This document shows, in pieces, positions 54,074 to 63,181 of a stretch of DNA of 64,000 bases. How positions within the stretch are numbered: position 1 is the first letter of the stretch; every line of letters begins with the position of its first letter. The stretch is from Kolteria novifilia (GTDB lineage Bacteria > Planctomycetota > Planctomycetia > Kolteriales > Kolteriaceae): NCBI GenBank assembly GCA_007748055.1, contig CP036279.1, positions 6,138,001-6,202,000 on the forward strand, written 5' to 3'. Below the pieces are notes generated by a model. The model worked only from the letters and a program-made list of their open reading frames with translations, made no database searches and was not told the origin of the DNA. A program made the translations under genes and the position numbers.

Positions 54074-55282
54074 ATGATGCCGAAGGGCAGCCGCACCCAG
54101 GGGCTTCTCTATCTCGTATGCGCGGGCCTGCTGGTCTTGACCGTGGCCGGCTGCGTCGTCTACTCCCTACGAGATCAGATTCTTGTCCACTACAACGCCT
54201 GGCGCTACGTCAACGCCCCCAATCCCGACGAAGAGCTCGGCGAGTGGTTGGCCCAACGTCAGATCCTTTCGCTTCCCATTCTCGCGAGTTACCTCCGTCA
54301 GGAAGACAGCGGGATCTGTCGCAATGCCGGCGCGTTCATCTCGGAGGTGATCGATCGCCATCCCGATCCGACCGACCCCGAGCACGTTCATCTGGCGTTG
54401 CTGATCGCCTCGCGCCTGCACGAGATGTACCCGACCTATTCCCACTTCGGGCGGGAACAAGCCGTGGGGGTCGCCTACCAGTTGCTCGGCAAGCATCTGG
54501 CGACCTGGTCTCCCAACGTCCCCACCGCCCTGGAAACCGCCGGTGGCGTCATCCTCCTGGCCCTCCAAGACAAGGTTGACGGAGTTCGGGAACAGACGCT
54601 ACGCAAGCTGACCGACGTCTGGTCGTGGCGTGGCAATGACGAAGTCGTTCGTTCGGTCGTCGAGGGGTGGAAGAGGACTTGCTACGAGCACGCGGTGACG
54701 CAGCTACGTTCGTCAAACCCTGAGATTCGCGCCGCCGCGGCGGCCGGGCTCGCTCGCGCTCCGTTCCACGAGGGCGATCTCGCGCTGATCGAACTGATCG
54801 ACGATCCCGATTGCACCGTGAAGCGAACGGTCTTTGAGAGCCTTACCGCCTCGCTGGCGGATAGTCTCGGCCCGACCACGAAGATGAAACTCGTCGAGTA
54901 CCTTCATCATGAGGACGCGACTCTGTGCGAAGCCGCCAACGTCCTGTTGCAGGCCAGTGGTGTCCGAAAGTCGGTCGTCGAGCTGGCCAAGCTCGTCAAG
55001 CACCCCCTACCCTCGGAACGTTCGCGCGTCGTGACGATGGCGTTCGAGGTCGAAGGGATCGACCCGATTCGGTGGGTGCTGGCGCTCCGCGATGATCCCT
55101 CGCCGGAAGTCCGCATGGAAGTGGCCCGCGTCGCCGCGACCTCGGACGACGAGGAACTCAAGAGCGTCCTGAAGGACTACGCGTCGGCCGACGACGAACG
55201 GGCCGTCCGGGAACTCGCCAAGTACCTGCTCAAGGACCATCTCTCGCTCGATCCCAATCCCACCAAGGGCATCGAAAAGTAG
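54074..55282 (+). CDS. HEAT-repeat protein with membrane anchor
   Basis: A 402-residue protein. I chose ATG 54074 (GAGG eight bases before); earlier ATGs in frame exist at 54035 and 54059. A hydrophobic segment (~9-27, GLLYLVCAGLLVLTVAGCVVY) is an anchor or lipoprotein signal (LTVAGC). The rest is helical, with HEAT-type repeats from ~200 (AAGLARAPFHEGDLALIELI, RSRVVTMAFEVEGIDP, RMEVARVAATSDDEEL, VRELAKYLLKDHL). A scaffold for protein binding in the periplasm is likely. No enzyme motif is seen. Confidence 0.75.
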   Translation: MMPKGSRTQGLLYLVCAGLLVLTVAGCVVYSLRDQILVHYNAWRYVNAPNPDEELGEWLAQRQILSLPILASYLRQEDSGICRNAGAFISEVIDRHPDPTDPEHVHLALLIASRLHEMYPTYSHFGREQAVGVAYQLLGKHLATWSPNVPTALETAGGVILLALQDKVDGVREQTLRKLTDVWSWRGNDEVVRSVVEGWKRTCYEHAVTQLRSSNPEIRAAAAAGLARAPFHEGDLALIELIDDPDCTVKRTVFESLTASLADSLGPTTKMKLVEYLHHEDATLCEAANVLLQASGVRKSVVELAKLVKHPLPSERSRVVTMAFEVEGIDPIRWVLALRDDPSPEVRMEVARVAATSDDEELKSVLKDYASADDERAVRELAKYLLKDHLSLDPNPTKGIEK

Positions 55283-55312
55283 TCCGCCGCCAACCCGGAC
55301 AACCTCGACGGC

Positions 55313-55371
55313 CGGGTGCCATGCTCACGCTTGCGTGGGCATGCTCAAGAGATTCACGCTTGCGTGGGCAT
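55313..55371. repeat. Two family A units
   Basis: GGGTGCCATGCTCACGCTTG followed by CGTGGGCATGC, then a second CACGCTTGCGTGGGCATGC after a short spacer. It lies between the convergent HEAT-repeat and surface-protein genes. Confidence 0.85.
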
Positions 55372-55473
55372 GCAGGAAACGCCTCTCCAACTTCAATCGT
55401 CCATATGAACGTGGGACGAGAAGTCATGGCGCGAAACGGCCCATCATGACGCTGGACAACCTCGACGCGCAGC

Positions 55474-55512
55474 GAGCCGGAGCATACGCCCCGGCTCTTC
55501 GTGCTTTTTCTC
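55474..55512 (+). terminator. Hairpin with T-rich tail between convergent genes
   Basis: GAGCCGG (55474-55480) pairs with CCGGCTC (55491-55497) and is followed by TTCGTGCTTTTTCTC on the plus strand. It may end the HEAT-repeat transcript. It closely resembles the terminator after surface paralogue 2. Confidence 0.7.
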
Positions 55513-55579
55513 TCTGACGTCACGCGGTCGGGCACGACGTCATCAGCGTTCGCGGTGGATCGAGATCCACCCGACGAGC

Positions 55580-58500
55580 TTACCCTTCCTCTTCGAAGAA
55601 GCTGTCGACCAAGCTCTCGGTGACGGGAACGACCGGTAGCGGTAGCCCCACGAAGTTGCCGGTCAGGCCTTGATCACCCACCAACCCGAAGACAATGTTC
55701 GGCTGGCTCCCCGAGGAGATCGAGAAGGTGGCCGTCTCGCCTCGATAGATCGCGCGCTGATCGAGCCCATCGGCCGAGACCTCCGTGAAGACTCCCGCGA
55801 GTTGCTGGTCGCCGGTGGTCCCGAAGACGAACGGATCGGGGTTGAAGAACTCGGTGATCGAGGAGTTGCCCGCCGGCAGCGTCGCGATGTCGACGTTGGC
55901 CATGTCGAGGGTGCCCTGGGCTCCGAAGCCGATCTGGTCGGCGACCGAATTGACCAGGAATCGACCGACCGCGGGCGGATCGGTTGGGTTCTCGACCGAT
56001 GACGGGTTACCGAAGACGATGTTGCGAACGGTGCCCAAGGCGACCTCGCCGGTTTGCCCCACGGCGATCTCCGGCAGGTTGATCGTCACGTAGGTGGCGT
56101 CGGCATTACGGTAGAGACCAAGATCCGCGTCTCCATCCCCATCCCAATCGCCCGCGAAGGGAACCTCGTCACCGTTACCGATGAACGGCGTGGTGATGAA
56201 GGCGGCCGGATCGAACGCGTTGATCGGGCTGGTATTGATGATGAAGAAGCCAGGCTCGGTGTCGCTGACATCGCGGTAAACCGCCACGTTGACGATCCCA
56301 TCACCCGTGAAGTCGCCGATGAATCCCTGATCCCCGACCAAGCCGAAGCCGACGGTGAAGAACTGATCGGGGACGAAGTTGAAGACGTCGCTGGTGTTGA
56401 AGACGAACTCGGCGGCCGAAGGACGATAGAGGCCGATGCCGTCGATCATCGCCGTCGGGGCGACATCCGAAACGGTCGCGGTCACGCTGGTCGCGTCGAT
56501 GACGATGTCGAAGGTAACGCCATCGACGATGAGCTGGTTGTCCTCGTTGAGGTTGCCGAAGTTCCCAACAACGGAGTCGGCGGTCAGGAGAACGAAACTA
56601 TCGCCGATCTGCGGGGCGAACGCCTCGTCCAGGAACAGGATCAGATTCGTATCGGTGATGGTGGCGGTGCCGCTAACGTTGACCAAGTCGACATCGTCGG
56701 ATGTGAAAATTTTATCGCGAATGATGCCGCCGGGACTGAAGGTCAGATCGCCGAGAATGTCGAGTTGGATGTTCTCGGGGGACATCGATTCGGCATAGGG
56801 GTCGCCTGCGCCGACGACACCGCCCTCTTCGATCATCACTCCCGAGGTTCCGACATCGAAGGTGCCGTCACCTTTGAGCTCGCTCCCGGAACCGACGACG
56901 ATCCCATCCATGATCTCCGCCGTGCCTCCCTCGCTGACGCTCAAAATTCCCGTCCCGTCGACCGAGGTGACTTTCACCGGGGCGCCGTTGCCGACAACGA
57001 ACCCCGACTCGCCAGCTCCAAGCCCGACGCCGAAGTCGAGAATCTCGATGCCGAGATCGGCGTCGAAGAGCGCATCCTTGTCCTCGGTGAGGACGAGATC
57101 GAAGACACCACCGAGGGTCAAAAAGTTGCCGACATCGACCTGCAACTCGCCGGCAATCGATCCCCAGAAGACGAGACTACTCTTATCCTTGATCGCGACG
57201 GGTGAGTCGGGATCGGTCTGGACCACCTTGAGTTCATTGAAGTCGTTGTCCGCATTGTCGTTGTTGAACAGATCGACTTCACCACCCGACGTGATGGAGG
57301 TAAGACCGAACACGGTCAGCGCCGTGCCGTTGTTGTCATTGTCGTTGGCGACTCCGCCTTCGGCCCCCAGCGAAAGCTCGGTCAGGATCTGGATGCCGGA
57401 GTTGTCTTGGAAGTCGAGGTCGCCCTTGGTGAAGACATCAAGGCTGTTGAAGATGGTGGAGCCGGTGCTGAAGATGAAGACTTCACCACCCTTGGCCCCG
57501 TCGACGAAGTTCTCCGCGTTGTTGAGGATAATGTTGCCGACGGTCGGGGTCGAGAGATAGAGATCACCGAACACCGTATCGTCGTCGTTTGAGGTGTCGA
57601 TCGCGCCCGTCTGGGAGATGTTCTTACCGATGAGGATCACATTACCCGTCTTGGTGGTGACGTCGCCGACGATCAGGTCGCTGGTCACCGTATCGAGTTG
57701 AACGCTACCGCCATCGGTCTTCGCGTTGACCGCTCCGACCAACTTCGTCTCCGCCGCGTCAAGGGTGATGCTTCCGCCCGTGGACTCGACCGTCGTCGTC
57801 CCCGCGACGACCACATCGCCATTGTCAGTGATGCTGCCGACGGCCTTCGCGTCCAGGTTGCCGCTAATCGTCGACTCGACGAGAGCGAGCGAGCCGTCCC
57901 CGTCGACCAGCTCGACGTTGGCGGCAATGACCGAGAGATCGACGGCATTGGTGTCGTTGTTCTCGGAGTCGAGAATCAGATCACCGGTCGTGCCGAGGTC
58001 GAACGTGGTGGCGCCGCTCAAGGTGAGCTTGCCGTTCCCACTCTGCGTGACGTCGACGCCGGTCGCGGTAACCTTCAGTGTGTCATTACCGTCGTCGAAC
58101 GCGAACGCTTCGGGGTTGGTGATCGACTTTCCGTCGGTCAGCGTGACCGTGAGCGACTCGTCGAAGTTGGCGACCGTCTCGCCCAAGGTAACCGAATTGT
58201 TCCCCTGCCCGACGATGTTCACCTTGCTGATGATCATGTCATCATTGCTGTTGTCGAAACCGAGGATGACCTGTCCATCGCCAACAACGACGTCCATCGT
58301 GTTGGATCCTGACCACGTGGTGCCGTCGAGCGTCAGGACTCCACCGTTATCCGAAGCGCCGTTGCCGATGGTGGAGACCGTGACCGACTCGTCGGGGAGC
58401 AAGAGGACGTTCAGCGTTGTTCCGTTCAACGAGAAGTTGGCCGGCACGATACGATCGCCCAAGCCCTCGACTTCCGCAGCGGCGCTGAAGCGATCGAGTG

Positions 58501-58591
58501 GACACTCGCTCTTACGCGCGGCATCGGCGAAAAACTTCTTGAGGGAGGACAGCGGTCCAGCGGCACGGCTGGCAAGTAGACTCAACGGCAT
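55580..58591 (-). CDS. Giant secreted beta-rich surface protein, paralogue 3
   Basis: A 1003-residue third member of the family at 38.6-45.2 kb, on the opposite strand 10 kb away. N-terminus PLSLLASRAAGPLSSLKKFF, then VEGLGDRIVPANF; Asn/Asp/Thr/Gly beta-helix-like body; C-terminal FG-GAP-like repeats nearly the same as in paralogue 2 (GIGLYRPSAAEFVFNTSDVF, GDFTGDGIVNVAVYR, GDWDGDGDADLGLYR) ending ESLVDSFFEEEG. Start is ATG 58591. The middle of the protein diverges more than either end, as if the body is under diversifying change while the export and anchoring ends are fixed. Extracellular role is inferred. Confidence 0.87.
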   Translation of the reverse strand: MPLSLLASRAAGPLSSLKKFFADAARKSECPLDRFSAAAEVEGLGDRIVPANFSLNGTTLNVLLLPDESVTVSTIGNGASDNGGVLTLDGTTWSGSNTMDVVVGDGQVILGFDNSNDDMIISKVNIVGQGNNSVTLGETVANFDESLTVTLTDGKSITNPEAFAFDDGNDTLKVTATGVDVTQSGNGKLTLSGATTFDLGTTGDLILDSENNDTNAVDLSVIAANVELVDGDGSLALVESTISGNLDAKAVGSITDNGDVVVAGTTTVESTGGSITLDAAETKLVGAVNAKTDGGSVQLDTVTSDLIVGDVTTKTGNVILIGKNISQTGAIDTSNDDDTVFGDLYLSTPTVGNIILNNAENFVDGAKGGEVFIFSTGSTIFNSLDVFTKGDLDFQDNSGIQILTELSLGAEGGVANDNDNNGTALTVFGLTSITSGGEVDLFNNDNADNDFNELKVVQTDPDSPVAIKDKSSLVFWGSIAGELQVDVGNFLTLGGVFDLVLTEDKDALFDADLGIEILDFGVGLGAGESGFVVGNGAPVKVTSVDGTGILSVSEGGTAEIMDGIVVGSGSELKGDGTFDVGTSGVMIEEGGVVGAGDPYAESMSPENIQLDILGDLTFSPGGIIRDKIFTSDDVDLVNVSGTATITDTNLILFLDEAFAPQIGDSFVLLTADSVVGNFGNLNEDNQLIVDGVTFDIVIDATSVTATVSDVAPTAMIDGIGLYRPSAAEFVFNTSDVFNFVPDQFFTVGFGLVGDQGFIGDFTGDGIVNVAVYRDVSDTEPGFFIINTSPINAFDPAAFITTPFIGNGDEVPFAGDWDGDGDADLGLYRNADATYVTINLPEIAVGQTGEVALGTVRNIVFGNPSSVENPTDPPAVGRFLVNSVADQIGFGAQGTLDMANVDIATLPAGNSSITEFFNPDPFVFGTTGDQQLAGVFTEVSADGLDQRAIYRGETATFSISSGSQPNIVFGLVGDQGLTGNFVGLPLPVVPVTESLVDSFFEEEG

Positions 58592-58847
58592 GCCTCGAAA
58601 CTCCTAGCATTTGCTGACAGCTCCCTCCGGCGCAGAAGAAGCTGAGATCCATGAAGAAAGCTTCATATTATCCAAGTTGCACCGAAAGACGCATAGTGAT
58701 CCTCGCAAAGTTGCTCGCAGCAACTCGCCAGCAACGAAAGTCGTGCGTATTCATCTGAAGAAGTAGTGCGTGAGGAGCATCCCTAGAGGTGAGCGTGGCT
58801 AGACCACGTTCGCCGCGGAGAGTGTCTCAAGGACCAAGTCCTTACCG
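58592..58847. other. Leader region of surface-protein paralogue 3
   Basis: About 255 bases, partly A+T-richer, between the start of the surface gene and the stop of the beta-propeller gene. It should carry the surface gene promoter; nothing else is recognised. Confidence 0.4.
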
Positions 58848-60146
58848 TCACTTCGTTTTCGGACGACCAACGACGCGGTCCCCCTTGGAGAGATCCGAGA
58901 CGGCAAAAAGCGTTCGCTGGGCGCGGAGAAAGATCGTCTCGTCGGCGATCGCGGGCGATGCTAGGAAGACGCCTTCGAGCTTGTTCTTCGCGATCACCTC
59001 GAACTCCTTCGACGCCTTGATGACCGTCGTCAGCCCGTCGGTATTCAGGAAGTAGACCTTCCCGTCACCTCCGACCGGCGAGGCCTTGTAGTTTCCCCGA
59101 CCGAGACGTTTCTGCATCCAGTCGTCCTTTCCCGTGGTTAGGTCGAGACAACTCGCGATGCCGTCGTCGCGAAGGATGTAGACGCGATCGTCGTAAATGA
59201 GGGGCGTCGGGCAGTCGGGCGTGAACTTGTCGAACTGCCAAAGCCGGTTCGATTCGGTGACGTCACCACTGCCGCCGGCGCGGAGGGCGACCGCCTTGCC
59301 GAGCGCCTGCCGACCCGCCGAGCAAGCGATGATGATCCCCTTCTCCGCTGTCGGCGAGGCGATCGTGCGACCGTAGGGATGGTCGACCTCGGTTCCCTTG
59401 CTTTTCCACAACAACTCGCCCGTTTTCGGTTCATAGGACGTCACGTGATCGGCGCCGGCGACAATCAGCTCGGGATGACCATCGACGTCCATGACCAGGG
59501 GGGTCGAGTAGGAATCCTCGGCCTCGTTGTTTGCGGGCAGGTCCCGTTCCGCTTTCCAAACGTCGCGTCCGGTTCGCTTGTCGACCGCGAGGACGTAGGA
59601 GGGACCGCCGTGCATGCAGACGACGTAGACAAGATCGCCAAAGAGGACCGGAGAGGATCCCATGCCGAACTTGATCTTGTAGTCGCCGTGATCCTTGACG
59701 AGGTCGCGCTGCCAGAGCATGTTGCCGTCGCGATCGAAACAAGCTAACGCGCCGGTGCCGAAGAGAGCCCAGACGTGTTCGGCGTCGGCCGCGGGCGAGG
59801 GCGTCGCCATGTTGTGAAGCTTGTGGGCGTTGCGCATGCCCTGCCCCGCTTCCTTCTTCCAAACGATCTTTCCGGAGAGACGATCGAGCGCGAGGATCCA
59901 GCAACGATCATCGTCGGTTTGGGACGTGAGGTAGAGCCGCTTCCCGATGATCGCGGGGCTTGAGTTGCCCCACCCCGGAAGCTCGGTCTTCCAGAGGAGG
60001 TTCTCCGTGTCGGACCAGGTCGTGGGCAGTTTCTGTTCCGTCGTCGTGCCGCGTCCGCCCGGCCCACGCCAGCGATCCCAGGACTCGGCGACGACCACCG
60101 AGCAACTCGCGAGCACCCCGAACCACACCAACAACCATCGTTGCAT
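58848..60146 (-). CDS. Secreted PQQ-type beta-propeller protein
   Basis: A 432-residue protein with a signal peptide (LLVWFGVLASCSVVVA). The body is an eight-blade-type PQQ-like propeller: repeated WKTELPGWGNSSPAII, ALDRLSGKIVWKKE, AVDKRTGRDVWKAE, SYEPKTGELLWKSKG and CLDLTTGKDDWMQK, each an A-x-D-x-x-(T/S)GxxxW blade. WDRWRGPGGRG at the mature N-terminus is seen in many planctomycete members. These proteins are usually not quinoproteins; no catalytic site is visible. I take ATG 60146 (MQRWLL), which places the signal first; the frame is open much higher, antisense to the next gene's end. Confidence 0.85.
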   Translation of the reverse strand: MQRWLLVWFGVLASCSVVVAESWDRWRGPGGRGTTTEQKLPTTWSDTENLLWKTELPGWGNSSPAIIGKRLYLTSQTDDDRCWILALDRLSGKIVWKKEAGQGMRNAHKLHNMATPSPAADAEHVWALFGTGALACFDRDGNMLWQRDLVKDHGDYKIKFGMGSSPVLFGDLVYVVCMHGGPSYVLAVDKRTGRDVWKAERDLPANNEAEDSYSTPLVMDVDGHPELIVAGADHVTSYEPKTGELLWKSKGTEVDHPYGRTIASPTAEKGIIIACSAGRQALGKAVALRAGGSGDVTESNRLWQFDKFTPDCPTPLIYDDRVYILRDDGIASCLDLTTGKDDWMQKRLGRGNYKASPVGGDGKVYFLNTDGLTTVIKASKEFEVIAKNKLEGVFLASPAIADETIFLRAQRTLFAVSDLSKGDRVVGRPKTK

Positions 60147-60286
60147 CGACACGATCGACTCCAATTCATCTCCGCGCGTCACCACGAAGTATCCATCAAG
60201 AACCAGCGACGGAGCATAGTCTGAATCATGGAAGGGGAAGATGCGAGCGGATTCGGGTGAATGCTCGGAGCCGGCACCGAGAGAGA

Positions 60287-61825
60287 TCAGCCACCGTGAC
60301 GGGAGGTTTGCGAGCAAATCGCCTCGACCAGACCGTCGAGCGTGTAGGAACTCGCCTCGGCGCCGACATCGTGGCCGAGTTCCCGGATGACGGCCGACGT
60401 GATCGGACTGATCGACGCCAGACGAGTCTTTTGCCGGACAGCCGCCTCCATCTCCTGGTCGATCCAGCGTACGAAGCCCCGCGCCATGTTGCCGCTGGAG
60501 AGTAAGACCCAATCGACGCCGCCGCGTCGCAGCGTCTCGCGCGTCTCGTCCGAAGGTGCTTCCACGTCCGTCTGGCGGTAGACTCTCACCGTCTCCACCG
60601 GCCAGTCGGCACCGCGAAGTTCGTCCTGAAGAACCTCTCGCCCGCGGTTCGCCCGAAGAAGGAGCGCCGGGCCTCGATGGCCCTTCGCGATCAAGGAGCG
60701 GGCAAGGCCCTCGGAACTGAATTCCTCGGGAACCAAATCGGGACGAAGATGGTATTCGGCGAGCGCCTCGCCGGTCGCGGGCCCGATCACCGCCAATCGG
60801 CAACGGCCGAGCCGGCGGAGATCTCCGTGATGCTCCCAAACGCGATCGAGGAAGTGAGTCACCCCATTGCGACTGGTGAAGACCAGCCAGTCGAATTGAT
60901 CGAGCCGAGCGATCGCGTCGTCGATCGGCTCCGTCTCCTCACAAGGCTCGATCCGAAGCAGAGGCTCGACGAGGACGCGGGCACCCAAACGCTCAAGCTG
61001 GTCGACGGTCGAGGCGACTTGCTCGGCGGGGCGAGGGACCAAGATCGTCGTCCCGAACAGGGGGCGCTTTTCGAACCACCCCAGGCGCTCCCGATATTCG
61101 CAGATCTCTCCAACAATGGCAATCACCGGCGAGGCGAGTTGCGTGGGACTTGGACGATCCGCCGAGTCGGCCAACGTCGTGGTGAGCACCTGCTGTCGAT
61201 TGGTGCCTCCCCACTCCACGAGGGCCAACGGCGTCTTGGGGTCTTTTCCGTGGCGAATGAGTTCCCCCGCCACCGAGCCGATTCGCGTCAACGCCATGTA
61301 GACGACGAGCGTACCGGGAAAATTCGCGAGGTTGGTCCAGTCGAGCCGCTGAGCCTTCGCCGGGTCCTCGTGACCGGTGACAAAGGCGACCGCCGACGAG
61401 CAGGAGCGATGAGTCAGAGGCAACGAAGCAGTCGCCGCGGTCGCCAGCGCCGCGGTGACTCCGGGAACGATGGCGTAGGGAATCCCTTCTCGCTGCAAGC
61501 ACTCGGCTTCCTCCGCGCCACGGGCGAAGAGGAGCGGATCGCCTCCCTTGAGACGGACGACGCGTTTCCCTTCGCGAGCCTTCTCGATGATGATCTCGTT
61601 GATCCGAGATTGGGGCGTGGTGTGCTGGCGCGAACCGGCGGCTTTGCCGACGTAGATTCGTTCGGCGCCAGGCGGGGCGAGCGCGACCAAGCGACGATCG
61701 ACGAGCTTGTCGAAGACGACGCAGTCGGCCTCCCGCACAAGTCGACGTCCCGCGACGGTGATCAACTCGGGATCACCCGGGCCGGCGCCTACCAGATAGA
61801 CGATTCCTTCTGTCGGTGACTTCAC
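60287..61825 (-). CDS. Uroporphyrinogen-III C-methyltransferase / uroporphyrinogen-III synthase fusion
   Basis: A 512-residue fusion. Residues ~8-250 are SUMT (CobA/CysG-A): VYLVGAGPGDPELITVAG, ADCVVFDKLV, VVRLKGGDPLLFARG, PGVTAALATAATASLPLTHR and VVYMALTRIG. Residues ~265-505 are HemD: ILVPRPAEQVASTVDQLERLG, WLVFTSRNGVTHFLD, AVIGPATGEALAEY, GVDWVLLSSGNMARGF and ISPITSAVIRELG. HemD closes the tetrapyrrole ring and SUMT methylates it toward sirohaem or cobalamin; fusion would channel the product. Start is ATG 61825. Other haem genes are not in the window. Confidence 0.95.
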   Translation of the reverse strand: MKSPTEGIVYLVGAGPGDPELITVAGRRLVREADCVVFDKLVDRRLVALAPPGAERIYVGKAAGSRQHTTPQSRINEIIIEKAREGKRVVRLKGGDPLLFARGAEEAECLQREGIPYAIVPGVTAALATAATASLPLTHRSCSSAVAFVTGHEDPAKAQRLDWTNLANFPGTLVVYMALTRIGSVAGELIRHGKDPKTPLALVEWGGTNRQQVLTTTLADSADRPSPTQLASPVIAIVGEICEYRERLGWFEKRPLFGTTILVPRPAEQVASTVDQLERLGARVLVEPLLRIEPCEETEPIDDAIARLDQFDWLVFTSRNGVTHFLDRVWEHHGDLRRLGRCRLAVIGPATGEALAEYHLRPDLVPEEFSSEGLARSLIAKGHRGPALLLRANRGREVLQDELRGADWPVETVRVYRQTDVEAPSDETRETLRRGGVDWVLLSSGNMARGFVRWIDQEMEAAVRQKTRLASISPITSAVIRELGHDVGAEASSYTLDGLVEAICSQTSRHGG

Positions 61826-61901
61826 GTCCGGGTTCTCGTTTCCACGCGATCAAACGTTGGGCGACCAGTTCGGGCCCGTGATGATTGTCCAAACGGATAT
61901 T

Positions 61902-62219
61902 CTAGGCGCCGGCGGGACCGAATGGCGCCATCAAGGCGGCGAGTCGAGCGGCCAAAGCACTCCGCTCGAGGCGTTTCACGAGGATTTCCTTCGTCGAGGA
62001 GGTCTCCCCACGGACGATCGTGAGATCGCTCTTCGCGACCCCCAGTTCCTTGGCGAGGAGTTTCACCACCGCGGCGTTGGCTTTGCCCTTCTCCGGCGCC
62101 GCGGTGACCGTCACCTTGAGGGCGCCATCGTGATCGCCGACGACCGCGTTGCGTTTTCCGCCCGGCCGGACCTTCAGCGCGAAGACGATCCCCTCTGGCT
62201 GCTCGCGAAGTTCAATCAC
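61902..62219 (-). CDS. DUF167 (YggU-like) protein
   Basis: A 105-residue protein of the DUF167/YggU family: FALKVRPGGKRNAVVG, VTVTAAPEKGKANAAVVKLLAKELGV and DLTIVRGETSSTKEI are family hallmarks. Function unknown. The start is GTG 62219, whose last two bases overlap the TGA of yggS (GTGA), so the two are coupled. The C-terminal ~20 residues extend past the family core. YggU-YggS adjacency is common in bacteria. Confidence 0.9.
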   Translation of the reverse strand: MIELREQPEGIVFALKVRPGGKRNAVVGDHDGALKVTVTAAPEKGKANAAVVKLLAKELGVAKSDLTIVRGETSSTKEILVKRLERSALAARLAALMAPFGPAGA

Positions 62220-62911
62220 GTGGCAGGCTCCGCGAAGAGCGCCGAGCCGATCCGAACGTGGGTCGCCCCTTCCTGAACCGCGATGTCGAAGTCGTTGCTC
62301 ATTCCCATGGAGAGGACCGGAAGGGCCCGGCGCTCGCCGAGCCTCTCGCGAAGCTGCCGAAGTTCGGCGAACGTCGCTCGGCAGCGCTCCACCTCCTCCT
62401 CGTGCTTGGCCATCGTCATCAATCCGACGATGTCGAGTCCTGGCAGTTCGAGCAGTCGGCCGAACTCCTCCACAAACTGCTCCGGGGCGAAGCCGGCTTT
62501 GGTCTCCTCACCAGTCAGGTTAAGCTGGATCGTCACCGGCAAACGCCGATCGCGCTCGGCGGAAAGGGACGACAGCGTTTCCGCAAGCGACCAGCGATCC
62601 ACCGAATGAACCATGCTCACCAGTGGCAACGTTCGTCGCGCCTTGTTGGTCTGGAAGCGTCCGATCATATGCCAGCGCGCATCGAAGGGGAGCTGCGGAT
62701 GACGTTCCCAGAGTGCCTGCGGTCGACTCTCCCCAAAGTCGCGCACGCCCAACTCATACAAACGGCGCACATCCTCGAGCGGAGCGTACTTCGTGACGGC
62801 GACCAAAGTCACCTCGTTTTGGTCGCGACCGCTAGCCGCGCATGCCGTCGCGATGCGCCGTTTCATCGCGGCGAGATTGTCGCGGAGCAGTTCGAGTCGT
62901 TCATCGGCCAT
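62216..62911 (-). CDS. yggS: YggS/PLPBP family pyridoxal phosphate-binding protein
   Basis: A 231-residue PLP homeostasis protein. Schiff-base lysine in VAVTKYAPLEDVRRL (about K41), FGESRPQAL, WHMIGRFQTNKARR, HSVDRW, IVGLMTMAK and the phosphate site LSMGMSNDFDIAV with THVRIGSALFA are as in the family. It has no known catalytic activity and buffers PLP. Start is ATG 62911. Coupled to the DUF167 gene downstream. Confidence 0.95.
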   Translation of the reverse strand: MADERLELLRDNLAAMKRRIATACAASGRDQNEVTLVAVTKYAPLEDVRRLYELGVRDFGESRPQALWERHPQLPFDARWHMIGRFQTNKARRTLPLVSMVHSVDRWSLAETLSSLSAERDRRLPVTIQLNLTGEETKAGFAPEQFVEEFGRLLELPGLDIVGLMTMAKHEEEVERCRATFAELRQLRERLGERRALPVLSMGMSNDFDIAVQEGATHVRIGSALFAEPAT

Positions 62912-63181
62912 GGAGACATTCTACGGGAGGAGGAATGGGCTTCGAGGGCGACCAGAGACTGCCCATCTTACGCAGGAATCCCAAGCATCACTTGAAAGAT
63001 GGTCGGCGGAGCGGGTAGGAGATTGCTTGCTTGATTCAGAAGGTTCGATCAGTTTGATGAGGTCTTATACAATAACCCTCGGGCTACCGTTTGTTCTCGT
63101 CAATGGTTTGGTGCCCATCACGCACTCTTGCAGCATTCGTGACCAACCAGCCAACATCGCTACGGAGGTGAAAGAGGGACG
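62912..63181. other. Divergent intergenic region
   Basis: About 270 bases with the leftward yggS promoter and the rightward HlyD-type promoter. No repeat or RNA is recognised. Confidence 0.4.

Noticed and set aside
60147-60839. N-terminal extension of the beta-propeller protein by 231 codons
   Set aside because: The extension overlaps the SUMT-HemD coding region in another frame and lacks protein-like composition. A signal peptide begins at ATG 60146.
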